From the NCBI GenBank assembly GCA_003665825.1, contig QPFY01000019.1, positions 186,001 to 250,000 on the forward strand: DNA of 64,000 nucleotides, given 5' to 3'. Below the pieces are notes generated by a model, which did no database searches, was not told the origin of the DNA, and saw only the letters and a list, made by a program, of their open reading frames with translations. The first letter of the stretch is position 1, and each line of letters opens with the position of its first letter. Source of the stretch: Microbotryum silenes-acaulis (Eukaryota > Basidiomycota > Microbotryomycetes > Microbotryales > Microbotryaceae). Shown in pieces: positions 47,161-57,452 of this stretch. Made by a program: the position numbers and the translations under genes.

Positions 47161-48912
47161 TCAAGGAGCCAACTTGAGCCCACTTGCCGATCTCTTGGGA
47201 GTTCCCTTTGGGCTAGCCGCGGCACTACCCGTATCGTGGATACCTTCCATCTCACTCATCATCCGCAACGACATCAACTTTTTCGCCATCTCACCCGCCG
47301 TTTCCCCCTCCCATAAGCAACGATAAACATGTTCCAAGATCGGCGCGTCGATACCCTTCTCCTTGACCATCGCATAAGCCGATTTGGCGGTATCGACACC
47401 TTCGGCGACCGAACCCAACGTCTCGATGATATGATCAAGATCTTCACCTTTACCCAACCTCTCCCCAACGGTAAAATTACGCGATTTGGTCGACGAACAA
47501 GTGAGGAAAAGATCGCCTACTCCGGCGAGGGAGAGGAACGTCAAAGGGTCCGCACCGTACGCTACTCCGATCCGGGTCATTTCGGCTAAACCTCGAGTGA
47601 CGAGTCCGGCTCGGGTGTTGGATTCGTAGCCTAGGCCAGAGGCGACGCCCGACGCGATGGCGTAGACGTTTTTTAAGGCTCCGGCGAGTTCGATCCCGAT
47701 TGGGTCTGGGTTGACGCTGCGAAAAGGGAAGCAATGGATAATCGTGATCAGTAGGAGGATGCTCCAGGGAAAGAAGCGGATTGAATCGAGAGTCTCCGAC
47801 GACGTACTAGCATCGGAACCAGGGTTGATGGAAGAGTTCAGCGGTCCGGGTCGCATGCTCCTCCGAAAGCGCGGCAACCGAGACTTGGGTCGGTTGTCGC
47901 TTGACAATCTCTTTTGCGAACGAGGGGCCACTCTGAACGACAACGGATCAGTCTTCAGCACGAGCTATCTGCGTATGATCAAAATCGCTCGACAGTATAC
48001 GGATGACTGACCAGGAATGTCGACACGCGAGCGACTTCGGGCCCGCACGTTTCCTCGATCACTTCAAGAGGCAACTTGTTGGTCCCGATCTCGATGCCTT
48101 TGTTGACGAACACGAGGAGCGGCAGGTTTTTGATCGATTCGAGCTTGAGGGGTTTGAGGACGGATCTGCATCAAAGGCAACGACGGGAGATCATTGTGAG
48201 CAAAATTCTTCTTGCTTGACTCGTTTTCGGCACTGTAGGGGCGCGAACCTCATGGATTGTGTAGGGATCGCAAAGACGATTACGTCACATTCCTGCAAGA
48301 ATTCGGTCGTGGGTGGCTCGGGCCCGATCGCGGTCAGGTTCGCGGAGAACTCGTGGTCGGTGAGGTACTTTGGGTTCTTGCGATGGGTGTTGAGCGAGTC
48401 GATCGTCGCTTGTGAGCGACAGTGGATGAAGACCTTGTGCTCGATGTCACCGAGGTGGTCGGCGAGACAACTGCGAGGGGAGCCTGAGAATCAGAAACGA
48501 GAAAACAAGCCGCTATCACCGGAGTGAGATGCGCAAGTCGAGACCAAGACTGGGAAGTGGGAGTGGTGCGGTATCCCGAGTCGATGACGACGACGGAGGA
48601 TGGTCCTCGAACGCTGATGGGAGCGAAACTGTTGGACCCAGTAGAGACAGGGAAGCCACGTACGATCCAAAGTTACCAGAACCTGGAGAAAGTTGTTTCA
48701 GAACGGATAGCGGGTGAGAACGAGTGGGATCGAGTCGCAGCGTACACCGACGTGCGAACCCGAGCGCCCGAGTGGAACGGCCGAGGTCAGGTGACAAGTT
48801 ACGGCGGGAGGAGAGGGTAGGGCGCTGTTAGCGGAGCTGGTCTTCTACAGCACCTGAGTGAGGGCTTGTGTAACTGACCTAGGACAAGTACTTTCTTGTT
48901 TGGTCCTGTCAT
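47161..48912 (-). CDS. NAD(P)-dependent glycerol-3-phosphate dehydrogenase, bacterial GpsA type
   Basis: Interconverts dihydroxyacetone phosphate and sn-glycerol 3-phosphate. Exons on the minus strand: 48912-48879, 48682-48664, 48470-48249, 48165-48012, 47932-47808, 47716-47161, giving 369 residues. KKVLVLGSGNFGS is the N-terminal dinucleotide-binding loop, split by two introns with a 19-nt exon between. Then ECDVIVFAIPTQSMR, LLVFVNKGIEIG, SGPSFAKEIV, GIELAGALKNVYAIASG with the catalytic Lys, NTRAGLVTRGLAEMTRIG and LAGVGDLFLTCSSTKSRNFTVG. This pattern is that of bacterial GpsA (also plant plastid and trypanosomatid forms), not of fungal Gpd1, where the GALKN segment is followed by a different GLLEM-type block. 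The C-terminus is extended by about 20 Ser/Gly/Lys-rich residues and ends LKLAP. A transfer origin is possible but unproven; the intron-rich structure says it is resident. Confidence 0.9.
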
Positions 48913-49785
48913 CCCGGCTGTGTGAACGTGCAATGGGGGGGAATGCAAACGACCGAGAGTCCGGTCTGGCGAGTGAGGGTCGTGGGCCGCTGAGACGTTG
49001 AGGCGACTTGAGGCGAGGGTTCCGTGTGCTCCGTTGGCGAAAGTGGGGGAATCCACCTCGACAGGGGGGCGGCTTACGACCGTGGGCTGTAGCTCACAGC
49101 TCGCCGCCCTTCGCCGGCAAAAGCAGCTCGCAGCCAAACTGATCACGGGTCTGGCTGTGGATCTTTTTCGTCTCCGTCCCCAACCTGCAAGAACTGATGC
49201 TTCTCCGCCGCCACCAGCTGCAAAGCAACCGACAACATTAAGCAGTATGCCGCATATCGTGGTCGCCAAGCATTCGTAACATGCTGAGGTAGCTTCTACA
49301 CCGCCAACGCGTTGTGAGACGCCTGGTTCGACCTCGCACCGCATCTCTCAGCGATGTACCATCCCACGCAAAACAACCTGACCACATAAGGTGAGCCTCC
49401 TGATTCAACACTCCGATCTCGCTGCATCCGCATTACGAGATACGCTATCGCACACACCGCCATCTCCCAGCGAGCGCTCAAAGCTGCGGAAGGATCGTCG
49501 AGCCATCCACCCGCCCATGCGTCCGCCGCTTCCACATGATGAACACATATCATGGACTTAAATACAATTTCTACTCGAGATTTCGGACCTTCGCGGCGCT
49601 TCTGTCATGAATAATGGCGCATGTCGCGAGATGAAGACAAGTCTTTAATATTCTGAACCCCCCCCCCATCCAACCTCTTGAGGTTGCTGCAGCTAATTCC
49701 TGGATTCGTCAACTGTCTCAATCTCGCCGTGTTTCTACCCGGGAAGCTGACTAATCTTCCTTCCCTGTGTATGACATGATCTTCG
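48913..49785. other. Intergenic region upstream of the GpsA-like gene
   Basis: About 870 bp. It contains the promoter of the minus-strand GpsA-like gene and a run of nine or ten C residues near 49659. No gene supported. Confidence 0.45.
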
Positions 49786-49817
49786 ATGCTATTCTGTGAT
49801 GCTTGCGCGGATCAAGG

Positions 49818-49990
49818 CTTTGCTGACTTTGCGCTTCTTGAGGTAGGCTTGGACCGCAGGCAAGTCTTCGTTGAAATCGTCGAGGACTCCAATACGAAGT
49901 CGAAATGGTTCATTGAAGAAACCCACGACGACTTCAACGAAGACTTGCCTGCGGTCCAAGCCTACCTCAAGAAGCGCAAAGTCAGCAAAG
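49818..49990. repeat. 65-bp inverted repeat with 43-nt spacer
   Basis: Left arm 49818-49882 and right arm 49926-49990 are reverse complements with a single mismatch near the inner end (A versus G). Transcribed RNA would form a long, nearly perfect hairpin. Confidence 0.9.
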
Positions 49991-50053
49991 TTCGCGACCT
50001 ATTGGATTTTCAGGGCCCGTTCCCCACAGCACGAGACGCCAACGGCGCTTCCT

Positions 50054-50199
50054 TTGACAATCGACTGGTTTTGGGACTGTCAAAAAAAGATGTAAGGAGC
50101 CCAGATTACTTAGCGGTAGGCGTAAGTAAAGGCGGGTTCCTCGGTAGTTTTCTCGAGGTGCTTGACGAATGGACAGTCCCAAAACCAGTCGATTGTCAA
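50054..50199. repeat. 28-bp inverted repeat with 90-nt spacer
   Basis: The arms at 50054-50081 and 50172-50199 are perfectly complementary. It lies 63 bp after the 65-bp hairpin. Confidence 0.88.
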
Positions 50200-50223
50200 G
50201 TGAAGAGAGAGGGGGTCCCTTGA

Positions 50224-50640
50224 AGGATGAGAAAGAAGGAAGAGAGAGAAGAGAGCTACGGATCGCTACTTATGGAGATCTGGAAATAAGAAAGGGAGAC
50301 AAGTAGACAATGTGGTTCTTTGTGGTGAACTAAGAACAATAGAGACAAAGAGGATAAAAATAGAAAAGGGTGACAAAGGGGATGCACAATGGTTGTCAGT
50401 CAAAGGCAGGAAAATGAGAGGGAGGTCAGGCAAGTCGGTCCGGGGTTGAGCTTGGACCTACTGAGTGGCTGCCGAGCCTCACAGACACCTGATAAAGCGA
50501 TGCACGTTCGCAATCGTATGCTCAGGTAAGCCCCGTGAAGGCGATTGGTACGGGAAGATTTGTGAAGAAACAGCCAAACAGCCACCTACTAGTAGTTACC
50601 TGTCCCGTTGAAGAGTTATTTGCCTAGCGACGGCGCATCA
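50224..50640. other. Non-coding stretch, purine-rich at the start
   Basis: A run of GA-rich sequence, then ordinary sequence. No gene or repeat supported. Confidence 0.4.
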
Positions 50641-50789
50641 ATGCATGCGCCGTGAAATGCAACCCAATTCCCCCTCGAGTCGATCCCGCTCGCTTAGTGC
50701 AGGTGCATGCGGTAGTGCATGGCGTGATCTTGCAGTAATCTTGCACCGATCTTCGCAGATGGACACTACACCGGCCGCATCGCGCGTGG

Positions 50790-51545
50790 CGTGGGCACGA
50801 ACACCACAAGAACTTTTTCCTCAGCACCATTCATCACCTATCGTACGACACCGTCGATCTCTTCGCGCCTATACCAATCCTAGCACAAGAAACCAATGAG
50901 TTCATCAACGACAACCAAAACAACAATGGCCAAGACGGATCGAGGCCAGCTCCTGGAAGGCGTCGACCGGCAACGAAGGAGCACAACTGCGCCGCGGAAG
51001 GCCCGGCAAAGCGAGGGTGCGTATTAATGTCAATTGGGCCAAGCCTACATATCATACCAGCTGATGGACGTGTACCGCGCTTTTCTATATTGCAGACGAC
51101 CTTGCCCGCGGTTCCCGAGGACGAATCGCTGGGAAGCGTTCCTGTCCGTTCAGATCGCGAACGAGTCGTCGACGGGTTTTCCTCTGGCGCTGACGAGACT
51201 GGCTGCCATGTCTTGAACAGCAACCAGAATCATCCGAGTTCTTCGGTATCGGCGACCAGGACACTATGACTCAATCCTCCTTCTTCTCCGTGAGTACCCA
51301 CCCCTTCCTTCTCTGGTCTGCTCTTCGCAGTCTCCCGATCGATTACGCGGAACCGCTCACCATCGCCCTCTCGGACATGTGCAGCAGCAATCCAGCGAGC
51401 GCGCGTTTCAGTTGGCGAGTCTAGTCATCGACGGTGGCGATGATGACGACGACGATGATGATGAAGCGTCCTGGTCCAACCCGAGAACCAATCGATTGGC
51501 CCCAAGTTCGAATCAGTCTCGGTCTCGGAAGGAGAGGAGGTGGTG
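50790..51545 (+). other. Coding-like relic or unresolved small gene
   Basis: Three pieces look coding on the plus strand. About 50790-51005 reads a run including NFFLSTIHHLSYDTVDLF, with a GTGCGT donor after it. 51097-51285 is bordered by a TTGCAG acceptor and GTGAGT donor and reads WEAFLSVQIANESSTGFPL in one frame, then PESSEFFGIGDQDTMTQSSF in another, a frame change with no intron I could place. 51392-51546 reads ERAFQLASLVIDGG, a poly-Asp run, and ends KERRW-stop. The frame conflict and lack of a clear start suggest a decayed gene, or a model I could not solve. I do not recognise the family. Confidence 0.35.
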
Positions 51546-51546
51546 A

Positions 51547-52170
51547 TTATTAGCCGTTCCGCCTTGCCCGCTTCAAGTTGTTGAGAGGCCCTGTTGTGGT
51601 CGAGATTTGTTACTTGTAGTGCCCCCCTCCCCTTCCCCTATGTTCCCATGTACCAGTATTAGATGGAGGTACAGCTTTTCTTGAACACTTTCCGCTATCG
51701 GGCCCGAGATCTCCCAAGATGGAAGTTGTCGTGTGTCAAAATGACACCGAGTCACACCAGAAGCAACAACATACTTTTCTGATGTGTCGCAACATTAGTA
51801 TATAGTTTATTAACTATTTTAAGACAAACTGATTTCAAAGTATTAGCTGCATTGCCCCATTTGTTTTAGCATCTCCTTTCCCAAATTTTCCTGCACGCGC
51901 GCGCGTCGCGTCCTTTCTGCTTCCGACCCCCATCTCGTCGCTCACACGGAGTCACACCACAACCAGTTCAGAGAGTAACAACATCGCCACAGTACTGAAA
52001 TCTATGGGTCAGCCAATTCTACTCTTGCTACGAGTGTCTTCCTCGATCGCTCCCGCCACCACCACCGCTCTGCCTGCATCGCCAACCCGCCTTTCCATCA
52101 GATTCCACGCGACCGCACCCTGGCCGGCTCTGCCTCGCGACGGCGTCAGCTGACCTGATCGACTATCCAC
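51547..52170. other. Intergenic stretch with an AT-rich patch
   Basis: An AT-rich segment at about 51780-51880 contrasts with the GC-rich surroundings. The word GAGTCACACCA occurs on both sides of it (51749 and 51951 areas). No gene supported. Confidence 0.35.
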
Positions 52171-54137
52171 AGGGGCCCAGGAAGAAGGGTTCCGCTCCGG
52201 CTCAGCTACGAGTAGTGGTCGTGCCAAAGCTACTCCGTCGACCTCTGCGTCTGTCTCGACCAGACGCCGAGTCGCATCAATCTCAACCCGCCAAGATCAA
52301 CTCGTCGCACCGTGCCCAGGGGATCTTTGGTTTGCTTCAAGGTGCCGGGATAAACGTTTCCTTGGAAGCGATCGTGGCTGCGCAACTTTAGACAGAGCAC
52401 GCTTAAGAGCAACAGCAACCTCAACGACACCAACAAGAAGACGAAGAGGAGGAAGAAGGCATGCAGGCGCAACAGCCCCAGTCCACCTCAATCGGCGCCG
52501 TTGGCAAGTCTCGTGGTCAAAAGCACCCCAGGGTTCGTTCTCGTGGCCGGATCGGTGGCTCAATCGCGCGTAATACTGGGACGCCTCGCGTCTTCATCCC
52601 TTTCGCCGCCTCTTACAGACGCGTTTCGACTTTACCGCCATTGATAGCCAGTCTCCCGCGGCCGACCGCTCTGAGCGCTCTGAGCGTTCGCTTTCACCCC
52701 CTTCCGACTCGCAACGTTCTTCGCGCTCAAACAGCCCGGACCGGGATGACGAGTTCGTGAGTGACGTAGCTTTGCAACTGGCCTCGCACAACACCGTGAT
52801 GACCACGACGCGGGGCTGACCTGGTCCGGGCGGTTCAACAGGAGTCACCTTCATCTCAAGGGCCCAAGCGCCCGCGGGTCCGCTACGAACGCGACGACGA
52901 CGAAGGAGAAGAAGACGTTCGAGGCGACCTTGCGGTCCGTGGCCTGCCGACGACCAATAAGTTTGTGTTAATCTCGACGGTGAGTCCTGTCCCCTTCCCC
53001 CCGCCTCGTTTTTTTTCTCCTCTGCCATCCACCCTCCAATGCCCCGTCTCAAACCCGCTCACACGTGCGCTCCAGTGCAGCCCTTCAACGCTGACATTGG
53101 TATTGTCCCCGCGGCAGGACTTGCGCCACTCAGCTATGATCGACGACCCATTGTCCTCGGAGCCTTCATGGCCGGCATGTTCGCAAGGTCGGCTGGAGAA
53201 GATGCGGGCTCGGGTAGTATGTCGAGCGAAGAAAAGGCCAAGCTCAGGGGGCGGCGCAGTCAAGCAGATCGTTCTGGGCTGGGTCCCGTCCGGTCGGAGC
53301 TGAGCAGGTGCGATGCGAGGTGGCATACAGACGGACGTGCGCCCCGTGACCAAGTTGTTGATGTTACTCCGCGATGGACCACGACTCATGGTGATGTCTT
53401 CTACGATACGCTCAAGGTGAGTCGAGTCGGATGGGACAATGCAGATGCGGCCATTCGGGCTCTTGACAGTGCAACGGCACTGACCTTTGGATTGCTTCTC
53501 TCGCAGTGGGCGCTGGAGCAAACAAAAGTGATCCGTGCCAACGTCCGCGACATCAACTACAACAGGGACGTCAAAGAGTGCCTGGTCACGGTGCTAGCTG
53601 AGGTTCGCAACGACTTTACCAAATTCGTGCGTCCTTTTGTCCCGTTCTTTGATCGCGCTCCACGCGTCCTGATCGCTCGTCTCCCGCGCCGCGGCAATCT
53701 CGCTTGCCTCGCCACTCTTCCCCAATGTCTTGACGTGTTTCGCACCGCAGGTCAAGAACGAATTCGACAAGAATCCTCTCACCGCAGTGAAAAAATGGTT
53801 TACCGGAACCGAAAGGACCATTTGGCGCGACCACCTCGTCTTTTGGACTCTTCTGATGAGACCTATGCTCACGAGCCGATGTCGCCGATGGCGAACAGCT
53901 GCCGACCTCACCTCACCATCGCTGATCCCTGGGGGTGAATCTCGCCTCGTGTGCCGACAGGTCGGCTTCCACGATGAACAATTTGCGCAGGCCAAGTTAA
54001 ACATCTCATCCCCATACCACGCGAAGACTTTCCTTGAGGGCTTCGAGAAAAAGATGATCGAAAAGCTTGGAAGCGCAGCTCGGCAGTCACCGGGGCTTCG
54101 ACTTGTTGAAGTAGGAGCGACCTCGATGCCGAGCGCG
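52171..54137 (+). other. Unrecognised coding-like region with plausible exons
   Basis: Several segments on the plus strand are bordered by good splice sites. 52618-52757 is Ser/Arg/Asp-rich (SERSERSLSPPSDSQRSS). 52843-52978 has PKRPRVRYERDDDEGEED and KFVLIST. 53119-53417 follows a GCGGCAG acceptor and ends FYDTLK before GTGAGT. 53508-53624 reads QTKVIRANVRDINYNRD and VRNDFTKF. 53751 onward reads VKNEFDKNPLTAVKKWF and GTERTIWRDHLVFWTLL. This could be a real multi-exon gene of a lineage-specific family, or a transposon gene. The 3' part lies in the left arm of a large inverted repeat whose right arm carries a second copy. No known domain recognised. Confidence 0.38.
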
Positions 54138-54725
54138 CGTGGCCATGGGCTGCGACTGCAGCTGATCCGGCCCCTATCGTTTCCCTGTCCCTTCCCTTTC
54201 CCTTTGCCTCGTACACCTACTTGTGGACGGGCAAGTTCGGTGCGCTCGGCATTGATGTCGCTCTTACTTCAACCAGTCGAATCCCCCGTTGCAGTAGAGC
54301 TGCGCGTTCGCATGCTCTTTGATCACCTCTTTCTCGAGGAAGATCTCGAAGCCCTCGAGGAAAGTCTTGGCGTGGTAAGGGGATGAAAGGTTTGACTTGG
54401 CCGGCACAAATTGGTCATCATGGAAGCCGACCTGTGCGGCACACGAGGCGAGATTCACCCCCAGGGATCAGCGATGGTGAGGTGAGGTCGGCAGCTGTTC
54501 GCCATCGGCAACATCGGCTCGTGAGCATAGGTCTCATCAGAAGAGTCCAAAAGACGAGGTGGTCGCGCCAAATGGTCCTTTCGGTTCCGGTAAACCATTT
54601 TTTCACTGCGGTGAGAGGATTCTTGTCGAATTCGTTCTTGACCTGCGGTGCGAAACACGTCAAGACATTGGGGAAGGGTGGCGAGGCAAGCGAGATTGCC
54701 GCGGCGCGGGAGACGAGCGATCAGG
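53668..54725. repeat. Large inverted duplication, arms about 470-480 bp, spacer about 105 bp
   Basis: Left arm 53668-54136, right arm 54242-54725 (reverse complement). The outer 270 bp or so are nearly identical, with only a few mismatches (for example GATGTCGCC versus GATGTTGCC). The inner part is clearly diverged, but still aligns to GTTGAAGTARGAGCGAC and GATGCCGAGCGC. Both arms encode the same peptide on opposite strands (NEFDKNPLTAVKKWF; SSPYHAKTFLEGFE). Confidence 0.85.
54254..54725 (-). pseudogene. Inverted partial copy of the unrecognised coding region
   Basis: The minus-strand frame repeats VKNEFDKNPLTAVKKWF through LVFWTLLMRPML. Further on it reads VGFHDDQFVPAKSNLSSPYH, then VIKEHANAQLYCNGG and ends DWLK-stop. 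The left (plus) copy has a degenerate end at this point (KLGSAARQSPG), so this copy keeps the better 3' end. No start or promoter was found. I call it a duplicated gene fragment; which copy is ancestral is open. Confidence 0.45.
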
Positions 54726-55324
54726 TGGGGCGGCGAGGTGGCCTGGAGGGCGACCGCAGAGGCGACGCGGCCCTCCCTCCTTCCACCAGCTGGCGCCCGT
54801 GCCTCGGCGGCGCGGCGGCGGGTGGGGTCCAAGGTTGGCCTCATGGCCACCGCCAGACGCGCGCCCGCACGTGTCACGCCCGAGCCGAATGGCCGTATTT
54901 GGAAAGGTTTTCGTCCTCGCTCGTCCGTTGAGGCGCACCAAAGAGCTGTGGCCAGGGCAGTTGCGCTTTGGCGCGTATTAATGCGACATAGTTTCTGGGT
55001 CGCCAGGTTGACTGGCTCTCGGAATTTAATTACCTCCGCCCCTGTGCTCTCGTGACCGCGGCCCCCGCCGTCAGGCGTCGCCGAGCACGAATCGGCGTCT
55101 CGATCTGGTCGACTCTTCATCTCATCCCCTTCATCACTTCAGTCTCTCATCTCATAGTCCACAAGACTCGTCCAGCTCGTCCCTCCCTTCTTCCGACCCA
55201 CCCACACTCGTTTATAACTCCCACCCTCGGCGCCTCCCAGCGTGCCCCTCACCGGCTTGCGGCCTCGATTGACTCCCCGCTCCCATTACCGTCAGGAACA
55301 CGCCCCGTCGACCGAAGGACGAGG
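54726..55324. other. Intergenic region upstream of the GDSL gene
   Basis: The first half is very GC-rich with minus-strand shadow frames; the second half is pyrimidine-rich and presumably the GDSL promoter and leader. No gene supported. Confidence 0.4.
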
Positions 55325-57147
55325 ATGCTCTCTCAAGTCGGTGCGATCACGAGAATTGCGGCTGTATTTCTACTGCCTTTGACGGTTAGAGCAGCAACAT
55401 CGAATCTCAACCTCGGTAGCATCAACACCATGTAAGTTTTACCCAGGTGGCAGATGGGAGTGGAGATGGAATAGGAGGCGCGAGTCGCCGAAAAGCCCAC
55501 GGCGATCCGGCGGCTGACTTGGCCGAGGTTGTTCCTTTCATTCTCTTTTGCTGGAATTCAAAGCTTCTCGTTCGGGGGTATGTTGGATGTCCAAATCGGA
55601 CTGAATTGAATTCGATCACACTGACTCACGTTCACCCCGCCCGTGTACATCATCATTCTAGATTCGCTCACGACTACAGGGTACAATATCGTCACCCAGC
55701 CACTCGTTCTGGACACAAAGTTGGTACGCTGAGCATATATCCAAACGTTCAACGACCCCTCATAGCTCTCGGGTCTCATGGACCTGGACAAGATTACGAT
55801 TAAAGCAGTGTGCTGACCTTAAGTTCTCCTTCCTCATTCGTCCATTCACGTTTAATGGCTTTAAACACAGTCAACCTCGGGTGGGCGAGCTTGAGTCCAG
55901 TACTTTGCTGAGAGCTCCACCAACGTCTCTGCGTCGTACTACAACTTTGCATCCCTCGGTGAGTCCAGGTCAATGCGAACAGGGTACCGAGCCCATATCA
56001 CGACTCGCAGCAACTGACGTCGTCTCGACTTCACGCGCAGGCGCAACGGTCGACAATTCAATCGTCTATTCGAATGGAGCCGTCGATTTCGTCAACCAAG
56101 TCGTAGCATGGAAAACGTACTTCAACTCGACCAACTCGCCTTACTCCTGGTCCCCCGCGACCTCACTCTTCACCATCTGGTTCGGCAACGACGATCTCTA
56201 CAACCTCATCGCGAGCGGGCAAGACTTTAAGCAGTTCCAATCGGCGATCATGACGGCACTTGATACGCTCATTGATCAATTGTACGCCGCGGGAGCCAAG
56301 AATGTCGCTTTGATGGATATTCCGGCGTTGTACCATTCGCCTCTGGCGGTGTATACGAACGGCGAGGCGATCCTCCAAGACGACATCTCGTACTGGAACG
56401 ACCGACTCCAAGCTTACGCCTCGAATCTTGCCGATCGGTACTCCGGTATCCAGGCGTACTACATCTCGTCCGAGTCGTTCACCAACGCCTTGATCGCGTC
56501 ACCGGAGACATACGGCTTTGTGAACAACGCGACGTCGTGCTCGGCGTATTCGACGATTGTCTTTAACCCGAACGCGACCGACATTACTGCATGTGGGGTA
56601 CCCATGTCCCAATAGTGAGTCGCTTCACTTATGTCCTGTCATCTTGAGTGAACCTGGGGAACAGTCGACTGACTTAGCATCCTTGATACCACCCTTTCCC
56701 TCCTTCAGCATCTGGAAAGACTTCTGGCGACCCACTTGGCCCGTCCACGAGCTTTTCGCGAAGAACGTCGCCTCCGTATTGAGCAAGAACTCGTCCACGA
56801 TCGGGGACAACACACCCAGTGTGAATGCGGGGTTGGTAGCTCAAAACATCACTACCACCACTTCGTCCATTGCGCCGACCGCAACAGCCACGGTCATGTC
56901 CTCGGAGTCGTCGTTGGCGACGACGGCGACGACGATGACTTCACCTGCTCATTCGAGTGCCGCGGAAGGAATGAGTACGACAGCTGTAGTGACACCGAGT
57001 AAGACTGCACCGACGCCATCGCTTATCCCTCAAGCTAGTGGACAGGGCCAGAATTTGACGAGTGCGAGCGAGGCAGGTGTGACCTCCCCGATGGTCTTTG
57101 CTCTGGTCTCCGCATTGGCTGCGTTGTTCATGAATTCGATCTTGTAG
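55325..57147 (+). CDS. Secreted GDSL/SGNH-family hydrolase, possibly interrupted by a stop codon
   Basis: Esterase or acetylesterase-like enzyme. Exons 55325-55431, 55564-55577, 55662-55723, 55871-55958, 56041-56614, 56709-57147 (428 codons). Signal peptide, then IFSFGDSLTTTGYN (block I Ser), which is assembled across a 14-nt exon. Then YNFASLGATVDNSIV (block II), WFGNDDLYN (block III, with Asn-Asp), and the C-terminal His in RPTWPVHELFA. The tail is Ser/Thr-rich with a hydrophobic end (MVFALVSALAALFMNSIL), suited to a GPI anchor. Problem: exon 4 in this frame contains TGA at 55892-55894, exactly where the family usually has Trp (GGxxWVQYF). A one-base change, a sequencing error or a different exon edge could explain it, so the gene may be a recent pseudogene. 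Substrate unknown. Confidence 0.72.
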
Positions 57148-57452
57148 TTGATGAGGCATCGTCCCGATTGTATCCTCTCTGTTCCGACTGTATCCTCTCT
57201 GATGTTTGTAGCCTTACTGTCCTGTACTTTAGCGACTTCGACACGTGCCATTCCGAATGGGTGTAGCCCCAAGAATTAACTCTCGAAGAGCGGCACAGAA
57301 AGTGGTTGCACAGACGACCTCCAGGTCAAAAAATGACCGTGGAAGAATCAACCACATAACCGAACGAGGCCGGAACACGAATAAGAAAACGAAAGAAACA
57401 AAACCCTAGAAACATCTTCGACGAAGTTCGCCCAACCTTCACAACGTCCCTC
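57148..57452. other. Convergent 3' intergenic region, GDSL / ceramide synthase
   Basis: About 300 bp. It begins with a short direct duplication (TGTATCCTCTCTG, at about 57169 and 57189). No gene. Confidence 0.45.

Larger units (their letters stand above)
49786..50223 (+). other. Open frame of 145 codons spanning two inverted repeats; not recognised
   Basis: The frame is open from ATG 49786 to the stop at 50221-50223. It contains a 65-bp inverted repeat (49818-49882 with 49926-49990) and a 28-bp one (50054-50081 with 50172-50199), so most of the sequence could fold into two hairpins. I recognise no protein family. Because repeat arms translate on both sides, the frame may be incidental, and the locus may be a hairpin-forming or transposon-derived sequence. 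The downstream flank (50220-50400) is purine-rich. Confidence 0.35.

Noticed and set aside
49000..49280. 93-codon plus-strand frame upstream of the GpsA-like gene
   Set aside because: No splice or start support and no protein features; it lies in the expected promoter.
52594..53521. Minus-strand Arg-rich frames
   Set aside because: They are opposite the better-supported plus-strand exon-like segments and lack any domain or start context.
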